Assembly (NCBI GenBank): GCA_937949995.1
Contig: CALFEO010000018.1
Coordinates: forward strand, 1-52,755
Direction: 5' to 3'
Length of the DNA stretch: 52,755 bases
From: an uncultured bacterium
GTDB lineage: Bacteria; Patescibacteriota; Patescibacteriia; 2-12-FULL-60-25
Shown here: one piece after another, positions 18,345-25,294 of the stretch
Position numbering within the stretch: position 1 is the first letter of the stretch
Layout of the letters: each line of letters starts with the position of its first letter
Translations under genes and position numbers: made by a program
The notes under the pieces: model-generated
Told to the model about the DNA's origin: nothing
The model's database searches: none
Seen by the model: only the letters and a program-made list of their open reading frames with translations

Positions 18345-19440
18345 ATATTAAGCTTCAAGCTACCGGCTACCAGCCACTAGCGGCTATGTAACAGGTGTGT
18401 GATGCTAACAATTTTTGTTTATAACGAGTTGATTTTTTAATTATTAAGATCAAAAGCATTGCATGAGCTTTGAAATGGAGTACGTTATAAACTTTATAAC
18501 GTTATGACGTTATAACTTGTTCAGTTTAATTATGTTGTACGGTGATCGCCTGAAATGGAGGCGCGTATCATAAGGTTAAATGATTAATAAACAATGACAG
18601 AAAGTTGTATTCAAAATAAATCTTTAACACCCAAAAAAGACGCTTGGAGTGTATTTTTATGATCTTTTTTTGGAATCACTATCTTTGAAATTTGGCTAAA
18701 TTTAGCGGAAATCAGCAAAGAGAGTTATTCAACTATGATGATAAGGTATCATGGATACGGTTTGTTGTCAATCGACTCCGCGTCAAACGCCAAATGTCAA
18801 TGACTATAAAGCTACCAGCCACGAGCTACTAGCTACTAGCTACTAGCCACTAGCCATTAGCTGCTTGCCGCCAGTTGCCAGCCAGAAATTCCTTGTTTGT
18901 CATTTCGAATCGGACGTGAGAAATCTCCACTTTTATAATCGACTTAAGGTTATTAAGCGGAGATTTTTTTCTCGGCGTGTCTTCGATAAACTTGAATCCC
19001 GACTTAATGAAAGGAAGACCCTGATGAATAGAAGGGATCTCGGGACGAAGGCGTATACGATTCTCCGCCTGAGGCGGATGCGCCTTGGGAGCAGAAATGA
19101 CAAACCGTAGTTTAATAAGACAGTTGTTGAGTTGGAGATTTCTCACATCCGATTCGAAATGACGAACGATAGTTGGTTTGGCTAGTGGCTAGTAGCTGGT
19201 AGCTGATAAAGGCGGATGCGCCTTGGGAGCAGAAATGACAAGTCGAAGCAAAGCAAACCTGTCTGCTGTACTTTTGAGAGGTATGCCTCTCAAAACAAAT
19301 TCGGCATTTTAAGGACCCTCTCTCTTGCCTCAACACCTGCCAGAGGCGGACAAGGAGGGGGAAGGAGATGAGTTAAACCATTACGACATTAAGACGTTAG
19401 ACGTTTGACGTTAGACGTTTGACCTTCAGCGCGAGCTCTG
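18345..19440. repeat. 1.1-kb noncoding spacer rich in dispersed repeats
   Basis: No gene is supported. Contents in order: a CTAGC/CAGC-type repeat (18355-18385), a gttataac-rich palindromic repeat (about 18420-18520), featureless AT-rich DNA to about 18800, and ctactag tandem repeats (18808-18860). A 265-bp unit (18899-19163) is bounded by inverted 30-bp arms reading gtcatttcgaatcgga and its complement. More ctagt/agctg repeats follow (19178-19208), and at 19393-19425 short tandem copies of gacgttagacgtttgac. Confidence 0.75.
18899..19163. mobile_element. MITE-like unit with 30-bp inverted ends
   Basis: The left end gtcatttcgaatcggacgtg continues to gagaaatctccac. The right end is its inverted complement, ending gattcgaaatgac, with one base different (acgtg versus atgtg). 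The 265-bp interior encodes nothing convincing. Matching ends occur at about 33190, 33249, 46437 and 52701. No transposase for this family is visible in the window. Confidence 0.55.
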
Positions 19441-19492
19441 ATTTGACCAATTCCTTGCAAGTAAGGCATACTCTTTTTTAAGTTTGCGATAT

Positions 19493-19579
19493 GGGCGAGT
19501 GGCGGAACTGGTAGACGCACTAGCTTCAGGTGCTAGCGGTCGCAAGACTGTGAGGGTTCGAGTCCCTCCTCGCCCACCA
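19493..19579 (+). tRNA. tRNA-Leu(CAG)
   Basis: Full cloverleaf with acceptor GGGCGAG/CTCGCCC, anticodon loop cttCAGgtg, a long variable arm as expected for leucine, a T arm with GGTTCGAGTCC, and encoded CCA. It reads CUG codons. A hairpin terminator follows at once. Confidence 0.97.
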
Positions 19580-19583
19580 TAAA

Positions 19584-19609
19584 AAAATCACCTATCAATG
19601 GTGATTTTT
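19584..19609 (+). terminator. Terminator after tRNA-Leu
   Basis: The hairpin aaatcacctatcaatggtgattt ends in a short T run, beginning a few bases after the tRNA CCA. Confidence 0.85.
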
Positions 19610-19695
19610 ATATCCCAGGAAACCCCGTGTGAAGGTGTCTGCAGAAAGGTTAACTTTTCAGCAAGAAAACCGTAACACGGGGATGAATGGGCGGG

Positions 19696-19750
19696 TAGAT
19701 TGCCATGATTCACATTGATCTAGAAATATAGATAATAATCTGGCAATCTA
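19696..19750 (+). promoter_or_regulatory. Hairpin just upstream of the transposase start
   Basis: The perfect 10-bp arms tagattgcca and tggcaatcta end 6 nt before the ATG at 19757. In IS200 elements a leader hairpin represses transposase translation; the position here suggests the same role, which is inferred. Confidence 0.5.
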
Positions 19751-19756
19751 GCTTGC

Positions 19757-20185
19757 ATGAAGATACAAAGCCTAAACCACTCCACCTATGAACTTCAATA
19801 TCATATAGTCTGGGGCACAAAATGTAGAAGAAAATGGCTAAAACAGTATGTGAAACAAGAATTAATCTCAAGCTTGTATACAACTGTTAAGCTATATCCG
19901 ACACTCCACATTGAAGCAATAAATACCGATCAAGATCATGTCCATCTGCAAATCGTGATCCCTCCCAATATCGCCATATCTGATGCTGTCCGAGCCTTAA
20001 AAGCACGATCAAGTTTTCAGATAAGGAAGAAGTTCAAATTTATAGACAGGATGTATATAGACAAGGACGGCATCTGGAGTGTTGGATATTTCGTTTCGAG
20101 TATCGGCTTGGATGAGGCACGAATTAAAGCCTATATAGAGCAACAAGATGAAAAAGAAAAGCCCCAGACCGTCAGTTTGTTATAA
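19757..20185 (+). CDS. tnpA: Y1 (HUH) transposase, IS200/TnpA_REP family
   Basis: This 142-aa single-strand transposase cuts and rejoins DNA with a catalytic tyrosine. It shows the HUH pair His61-Val-His63 within QDHVHLQIVIPP and a likely nucleophile Tyr126 in AYIEQQ. The N-terminus (YELQYHIVWGTKCRRKWL) is typical of the family. Length matches an intact element and no frameshift is seen. It sits alone between two hairpins, directly downstream of tRNA-Leu. It could act on its own unit or on dispersed REP-like hairpins, as RAYT proteins do. Confidence 0.93.
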   Translation: MKIQSLNHSTYELQYHIVWGTKCRRKWLKQYVKQELISSLYTTVKLYPTLHIEAINTDQDHVHLQIVIPPNIAISDAVRALKARSSFQIRKKFKFIDRMYIDKDGIWSVGYFVSSIGLDEARIKAYIEQQDEKEKPQTVSLL

Positions 20186-20275
20186 ACAAACCAGGGGATC
20201 GTAAGGCTTTGTGTCGGAATGGTATAGATAATGGAAACCCCGGGTGCAGCGTAGCGGAACCCGGGGAGGACGTTG

Positions 20276-22102
20276 TTATTTCCAGCGCCAGCCGGTTTTA
20301 ATATACCAGGTGTGGATGTTTTGAAATCTGTCGGATGGTTTGGCGGTTTGTATGGTTTCGGGCACTCCTTTGATGCGAGTTGAGATTATGTAGCCATACG
20401 TGGGACGGATAAGAAAGACGGCCGGATACTTTTCGAGAATTTTTTCCGATAGCAGGGTTTGTGTTTGAATAAGCGATTCCGTTGAAGTTGCGGCTTTGGT
20501 TTTATTGATAAGATCGTCGATGTTTTTATCGGCTAAGCCCGAAAAGTTGGTTCCGCGGTCGCCGGTTTGTCCGCTCCACCAAATCGGCGACAGATCCATG
20601 TCACGGCTGTACAGTACGTTCCAAATGACAATTTGAGTATCGCGATCTCGCGAAGAACGGCGTAAAACAGAATGAATATCTTGAGATTCGATGTTGATTT
20701 GAATGCCCAGCAAAGACCATTGTCTTTTTAAGGCTTCGGCGATTTTGATGAGATCCGGTTGATCGGGTACAAGAATATTCAGCGTAAGTTCGGTTGTGGA
20801 GGCATTGGCGTCGGCTCCTGATTTGATGCGGATTGTTTGATTTTCCGGCAACTTCCAGCCCGCCTTGTCCAATAAAGCGCGCGCGGCTTCGATGTCGGCG
20901 GATGTGCTTGTTGTTGGCTGTAAAAAAGGATAAGCCGTTTCGGCGATATAGGCATGGCCGTTTAATACATCGAATAATTCATGCCGATCTACAGCCATTG
21001 TCAGCGCTTGTCTGATGCGAATATCTTCGAGGGTTTTATCCTTGAGATTGAAAAATGCAATGGTTTGCTGAGGGGCATCCAATAATGTTGTATTCCAGCG
21101 GGTAACGGCGGAAAACCGGTCCATTTCAGTGGGCGCCAAAAAAGATAAACCGTCCACCAAATCGGATTTTAAAGCGTCTTCTGCCGGCTTCAGATCCGAA
21201 TAAATTTGAAAGGTTATTTCTTTAATAAAAGGTTTGATGCCGTAATAATGAGGAGCGCTTTCCAGTGTATATGAACGAATAATCCCACGGCTGTCGCGTG
21301 TAAAAGATTTGACTTGGTAAGGGCCGCTGCCGATGGGTTTTAAATTGATATTGGCCAAGCGGGCATTGGCGGCCGGAATATTTTGCCATAATGAAGCGGG
21401 TAAAATTCCGACGGTCAAACTTTTAAGAAAAGAAATGTCCGGTTGATCCAAAAAAAATTGAACTTCGTACAGATCTTTGGCAACGACGCGAATACCGCGA
21501 AACAGGGGAGCGATTATCGAAGCGCGTGCCGGATCTTGAATGCTTTCGATTGTAAATTGCACATCATCAGCCGTTACTTGTTGGCCGTTGTGGAACAAAG
21601 CATCAGAGCGTAATTTAACGGTTAAGGTTTTTTTATCCTCGCTCCATTCGTAGCTTTCGGCCAAATCAGGAATGGGTTCAAAGCCGTTCATGCGAAATAA
21701 CCCCGAATAAACCAAAGCCGAAATATCGGCATCGGTTTCGTTGGCCGGAGCATCAACCGGGTTGATGGCGCGCGGTTCGCTGATTACGGCTTCGGTATAA
21801 GTTCCGCCGGTTATTGGTATAACGGCCAAATGATCTTTGGCCGCCAGGCCTCCGGCGGCAGCCAGGGCCAATAAACCGATTGTGCCGGAGATTAATAAAA
21901 ATTTGATTTCATTTGCGTTTAAAATGCGGGTTATATAACGAAATTGCCGCCATGTGGGAATGGCGGTTGGTTTGATTACCGATAATACCAATGCATGATC
22001 TCTGTCGGCTTCGGGTGCTTGCTCTGTGCCGGTTTTTTTTGCCGGAGTGAGCCAAAAAAATACGGCGCGAAACCATGCACGAAAACGTGCCAAGTTGATC
22101 AT
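20276..22102 (-). CDS. ABC transporter solute-binding protein (family 5), membrane-anchored
   Basis: This 608-aa protein belongs to the oligopeptide/dipeptide/nickel-binding family and would capture a substrate outside the membrane for import. After a cytoplasmic N-terminus of about 45 residues there is one membrane helix (LLISGTIGLLALAAAGGLAA), so it is anchored rather than a lipoprotein. The binding domain follows, with family landmarks LVYSGLFRM, the WSEDKKTLTVKLR strand and FHNGQQVTADDVQFTI. The start at 22102 lies 9 nt after secG stops. A longer reading to 22354 overlaps secG and is an artefact. No permease or ATPase genes are nearby, so the transporter partners are unknown. Confidence 0.88.
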   Translation of the reverse strand: MINLARFRAWFRAVFFWLTPAKKTGTEQAPEADRDHALVLSVIKPTAIPTWRQFRYITRILNANEIKFLLISGTIGLLALAAAGGLAAKDHLAVIPITGGTYTEAVISEPRAINPVDAPANETDADISALVYSGLFRMNGFEPIPDLAESYEWSEDKKTLTVKLRSDALFHNGQQVTADDVQFTIESIQDPARASIIAPLFRGIRVVAKDLYEVQFFLDQPDISFLKSLTVGILPASLWQNIPAANARLANINLKPIGSGPYQVKSFTRDSRGIIRSYTLESAPHYYGIKPFIKEITFQIYSDLKPAEDALKSDLVDGLSFLAPTEMDRFSAVTRWNTTLLDAPQQTIAFFNLKDKTLEDIRIRQALTMAVDRHELFDVLNGHAYIAETAYPFLQPTTSTSADIEAARALLDKAGWKLPENQTIRIKSGADANASTTELTLNILVPDQPDLIKIAEALKRQWSLLGIQINIESQDIHSVLRRSSRDRDTQIVIWNVLYSRDMDLSPIWWSGQTGDRGTNFSGLADKNIDDLINKTKAATSTESLIQTQTLLSEKILEKYPAVFLIRPTYGYIISTRIKGVPETIQTAKPSDRFQNIHTWYIKTGWRWK

Positions 22103-22110
22103 ATGGTTTT

Positions 22111-22335
22111 TTAGACTGCCAGTGTTACGTTTAAAATCGCTGTAATGAAGAATAAACCGGCGATGATAATCGTAGCATAATGCAAACCTTTTTCGATTCC
22201 GCGTTTTGTTCGGAAGACCGTGCCTTCTCCGCCGAAAGCGGCTCCAAGGCCGGTGCCGCGATTTTGCAGTAAAATGGCGGTTGTAAGCAGAACGGCTAAA
22301 ATGATTTGAATGACAGGTAGAATGATTTGACGCAT
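22111..22335 (-). CDS. secG: Preprotein translocase subunit SecG
   Basis: A 74-aa membrane subunit of the SecYEG protein export channel. Two membrane helices (about 4-22 and 53-73) flank a conserved cytoplasmic loop with LLQNRGTGLGAAFGGEG. The start at 22335 is chosen because TATAAC ends 8 nt upstream on the minus strand; a TTG two codons earlier is less likely. It forms an operon with the solute-binding protein downstream. Confidence 0.95.
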   Translation of the reverse strand: MRQIILPVIQIILAVLLTTAILLQNRGTGLGAAFGGEGTVFRTKRGIEKGLHYATIIIAGLFFITAILNVTLAV

Positions 22336-22343
22336 GGACAAAT

Positions 22344-22370
22344 GTTATAGGCAAGTAGCCTTTTAGTCAA
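22344..22370 (-). promoter_or_regulatory. secG promoter, leaderless-type
   Basis: Minus strand: TTGACT (22370-22365), a short 15-nt spacer, TATAAC (22349-22344), then 8 nt to the ATG at 22335. It lies back-to-back with the promoter of the DsbA-like gene. Confidence 0.5.
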
Positions 22371-22419
22371 GATGTACTCTAAGTTTAGCGATTTATGGTA
22401 TAATGCGTTTATATTAAAT

Positions 22420-23169
22420 ATGGAGGAATCAAATACTGTGCATGGCACGCCATGGTACAAAAGAGGCTGGGTTGTTTTTGGCTTGATATTAAGTTTTTTT
22501 GTTTTGTCGGGATTGCTTTTATTTGCGGTAAAAGTTTACGGTTATTATCAAGAAATTAAAAAAGGCGCGTCCTCAAGAGAGTTTATGCCCATAGCCGAGC
22601 CGACAGCCGAAATGAAGATGCAAAATACTTTGGCGGTTCAACAAAGAACAATGTTGAAAAATTTAATCAAAGGTAAAGATGGCGAGCCTTTTGCCGGAGA
22701 TAAAAACAGCGTTAATGAAATAGTTGTGTTTGTGGATTATGGATGTCCTTATTGCAAAATGACGGTCGGTACGATCATGGAATTAAAATCCGAAAGACCG
22801 GATATAAAAATCAGCATCAGGGATTTTCCGATCGTGGAACTTCATCCGAATGCCGTAAATGCCGCAAAATCGGCAAGATGTGTTTGGCTGCAAGGCAGGG
22901 TGGACGCTTATTGGCGTTATCACGAGTTATTGTATAACCGCCAAGACAAGCACGATCAGGTTTCATTGCGAGATTATGCGCGCGAGGTTGGAGCGGATTT
23001 GAAAGCTTATGATTCTTGTATTAATCAATCGGCATTGAATTCGTTGATCAATCAATCGATTATGGATGCGGAGACGGCCGGAGTCAGCGCCACACCCACT
23101 TTTTTTGTTAACGGCATTAAATTGGAAGGAGTGTATGATGCGGATAAATTATTGAAGTTGATAGATTGA
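22420..23169 (+). CDS. Membrane-anchored DsbA-like thiol-disulfide oxidoreductase
   Basis: A 249-aa protein that probably forms or isomerises disulfides in exported proteins. One membrane helix (about 17-40) tethers a thioredoxin-fold domain with the active site Cys109-Pro-Tyr-Cys112, an inserted helical domain and the cis-Pro segment SATPTFF near residue 224. The family match is DsbA/Thioredoxin_4. I chose ATG 22420, which lies 15 nt after a TATAAT box (22399-22404); an earlier ATG at 22372 is upstream of that box. A GGAGG just inside the ORF could serve a GTG at 22438. The next gene, 4 nt on, encodes a Cys-rich exported protein, a plausible substrate. Confidence 0.9.
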   Translation: MEESNTVHGTPWYKRGWVVFGLILSFFVLSGLLLFAVKVYGYYQEIKKGASSREFMPIAEPTAEMKMQNTLAVQQRTMLKNLIKGKDGEPFAGDKNSVNEIVVFVDYGCPYCKMTVGTIMELKSERPDIKISIRDFPIVELHPNAVNAAKSARCVWLQGRVDAYWRYHELLYNRQDKHDQVSLRDYAREVGADLKAYDSCINQSALNSLINQSIMDAETAGVSATPTFFVNGIKLEGVYDADKLLKLID

Positions 23170-23173
23170 AAAT

Positions 23174-25189
23174 ATGAAACAGCGAAAAAATAATTTATGG
23201 TTATGGGTACTGTTTTTAGCCGTTGCTTTTTTTATTTTTGGAACCGGCAGTGCTTTGGCGCAAACCGGAGGATCTTGTCCGGCCGGTGAAAGCTATACCA
23301 AGCCCAGTCCGGGCATTGGCCCCATGCCTTGCGGAGCAAATCAGTGCAGAGGCGACGGTCACTTGTATTTTACGGCATGCGTAACACAATCGGAGTGCGG
23401 GCAAATGCGCGGAACTACAGACGGAGGCAATAAGGCGGGATGCACGGATCAATATGGAGCTGAATTGTTTTGCTGCCGCGTGCAAAAAAACAGATGTAAT
23501 TCGGCCAGCACGGATCCCAATAAATTATTTTTATGTACAAAGGATGCCGGGCAGTGCACAAGCGGAGGAGGTACGGTTTTTGGACCGGGTTATGGTTGTG
23601 GAGCGGATTTTTCCACTTGTTGTGAATTTTCCGATTCACCGACCAAGGCAATGAAGATTTATGGCGAGAAGTTATTGCCTGAAAGCGCATTGCAAAGATC
23701 TTCCGGAGGTTCCACCGCGCAAGCAGGGTCGGGGGCATCGGCCGGAGGCTCTTCCAGAGCCAAAAGAGCTTATGAGGATATTGATGCTTTTTGTTTTACG
23801 CAAAAGGAATGTTTAACTTCCGGAGGAAAATTTGAATCAGGCAAAGGCTGTCCGTTTAAGGGCGATCAGGCGCAGGGCTATTGCGTGGCCGGAGAGCCGG
23901 AATATAAATTGCAAAATCCCATTTTCGGAGTAAGCAGTATCTCGGGTTTGCGCAATATGATCGGTTTGGTATTTAACGGCGCCATCGGAATTTTGATAAT
24001 CGTATCAGCCATGTTTTTTACCTGGGGCGCGTTTAAATACATGTTAAGCTCGGTTGTTTCCAGCATCGAAAAAAGCAAAGAGGTGATGGTTGATTCTTTG
24101 GTGGGCTTGGCTTTGGGTTTGGGCGCTTATGCTTTGCTCGCCAATATCAATCCCAATTTGCTCACCTTGAACATGTTGAAAATTTACATGATAAACAGAA
24201 TCACTTTTTATCATGTGGTTTATTGCGAGGATTTGGTTAATCAAAATGCCAAATTGATGGATGCCGGCACCCCGGATGCTCCTTTGAGTTATTCATCGCA
24301 ATTGCCAAAAGGATTCACAACCACCATCGCCGAGTCCAAATGCGGCCGCGAGTATTTTATCGAAGGAGGAGATTCCATGGCGGTTTGCATGGGAAAGAGT
24401 TGCCCATCGGGCGGTTTGTGTATCAATTGCAGTACCAGTTTGAGCAAAGATTGCAAGTCACAATCATCAATCGAACATGGTTGCGCGGATTGTGCGTTCG
24501 GAGGAAATGTTATTACGAATGCCGTATTTAAACCGCAGAAAGTATTTTTGTATTTATTATGTTCGGGAGATGAATTTATTGTTGAGGAAGTTGCGGATAT
24601 CGCCATCGAACCAACCGAAAGTGACGGCGGATTTGTAACGAATATGTGCATCAAAAAAGACGATTTTGATATCAATGCGACAAAGATTGATGAGTTTGAG
24701 AAAAAGTGCAAAGCGGTGAATGGATCGCATATGGGCATGCATATGGTGGTTTATATCGATAATGAAATATCTACTTCGAACGCCTTGCAATCTTTAGAAG
24801 CTTTTAAAAACGAATTGAGAGCTAATCCTTTTTTATCAGGGGTAACCATGGGGTCATATTTAATGAATATTTTTGCAGGACTGACATTGGGAGCAAAAAA
24901 TGATAACATGTATTACTTTGTCAATAAAAAAGGTTGTAATGCGAACTTGGCGGAAACAGCTTTGCCTCTGAATCCGGGTTTGGATTTAGTGGCATTGTCT
25001 TTGGGTTATGGCATCGCCGAATTGGCATTTCCGAATAATTTAAAAGAATATTTGGTTATGTTAAATGAATTAAAAAATGAAATACCCGAAGCGTATGCAA
25101 TGTTTGTGCAAGATATGTGGACTTTGGATGAAGCGCGGAAAATTGTTCAAGGCGAATCGGGTTTTCCGTGTGATTTGTATCTTCAATAA
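23174..25189 (+). CDS. Cys-rich exported protein with paired membrane helices
   Basis: I do not recognise a named family. The 671-aa protein has a signal sequence (residues 6-30, ending near ALAQT). A Cys-rich outside region (about 30-245) has many spaced cysteines and Gly/Ser linkers. Two hydrophobic helices at about 258-320 (MIGLVFNGAIGILIIVSAMFF and LVGLALGLGAYALL) resemble the VirB2/TrbC pilin hairpin. A second large Cys-containing domain follows. Numerous cysteines plus the adjacent DsbA-like gene suggest disulfide-stabilised surface structure. A role in a type IV-like secretion or pilus apparatus is only a possibility. A strong terminator follows. Confidence 0.75.
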   Translation: MKQRKNNLWLWVLFLAVAFFIFGTGSALAQTGGSCPAGESYTKPSPGIGPMPCGANQCRGDGHLYFTACVTQSECGQMRGTTDGGNKAGCTDQYGAELFCCRVQKNRCNSASTDPNKLFLCTKDAGQCTSGGGTVFGPGYGCGADFSTCCEFSDSPTKAMKIYGEKLLPESALQRSSGGSTAQAGSGASAGGSSRAKRAYEDIDAFCFTQKECLTSGGKFESGKGCPFKGDQAQGYCVAGEPEYKLQNPIFGVSSISGLRNMIGLVFNGAIGILIIVSAMFFTWGAFKYMLSSVVSSIEKSKEVMVDSLVGLALGLGAYALLANINPNLLTLNMLKIYMINRITFYHVVYCEDLVNQNAKLMDAGTPDAPLSYSSQLPKGFTTTIAESKCGREYFIEGGDSMAVCMGKSCPSGGLCINCSTSLSKDCKSQSSIEHGCADCAFGGNVITNAVFKPQKVFLYLLCSGDEFIVEEVADIAIEPTESDGGFVTNMCIKKDDFDINATKIDEFEKKCKAVNGSHMGMHMVVYIDNEISTSNALQSLEAFKNELRANPFLSGVTMGSYLMNIFAGLTLGAKNDNMYYFVNKKGCNANLAETALPLNPGLDLVALSLGYGIAELAFPNNLKEYLVMLNELKNEIPEAYAMFVQDMWTLDEARKIVQGESGFPCDLYLQ

Positions 25190-25207
25190 TAATTAACGAT
25201 GCAAGAC

Positions 25208-25236
25208 AAGCTGGCACACTTGCCAGCTTTTTTAAT
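25208..25236 (+). terminator. Terminator after the DsbA/Cys-rich operon
   Basis: The perfect stem aagctggca/tgccagctt is followed by a T run; it lies 19 nt after the stop codon. Confidence 0.9.
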
Positions 25237-25294
25237 CTATGGTAGCCTCAAGAACAATCTGTTCCCGCGTGTAGGAACGTAAATTTTTCAAGTC

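Larger units (their letters stand above)
19618..20267 (+). mobile_element. IS200-like / REP-associated transposase unit flanked by GGAAACCCCG hairpins
   Basis: The transposase gene sits between two imperfect palindromes that both start ggaaaccccg. The left one spans 19618-19683 (arms ggaaaccccgtgt and acacgggga, with a long loop). The right one spans 20233-20267 (arms accccgggt and acccgggga). Subterminal hairpins of this kind are what Y1 (HUH) transposases recognise instead of inverted terminal repeats. Total size is about 650 bp, typical of IS200-like elements. No accessory tnpB is present. Confidence 0.75.

Noticed and set aside
18421..18800. Possible small RNA gene (SRP, 6S or tmRNA) in the long spacer
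   Set aside because: None of the conserved core sequences of these RNAs could be found.
22103..22354. N-terminal extension of the solute-binding protein
   Set aside because: It overlaps secG in another frame and encodes a His/Arg-rich non-protein-like sequence. The ATG at 22102 directly after secG is sound.
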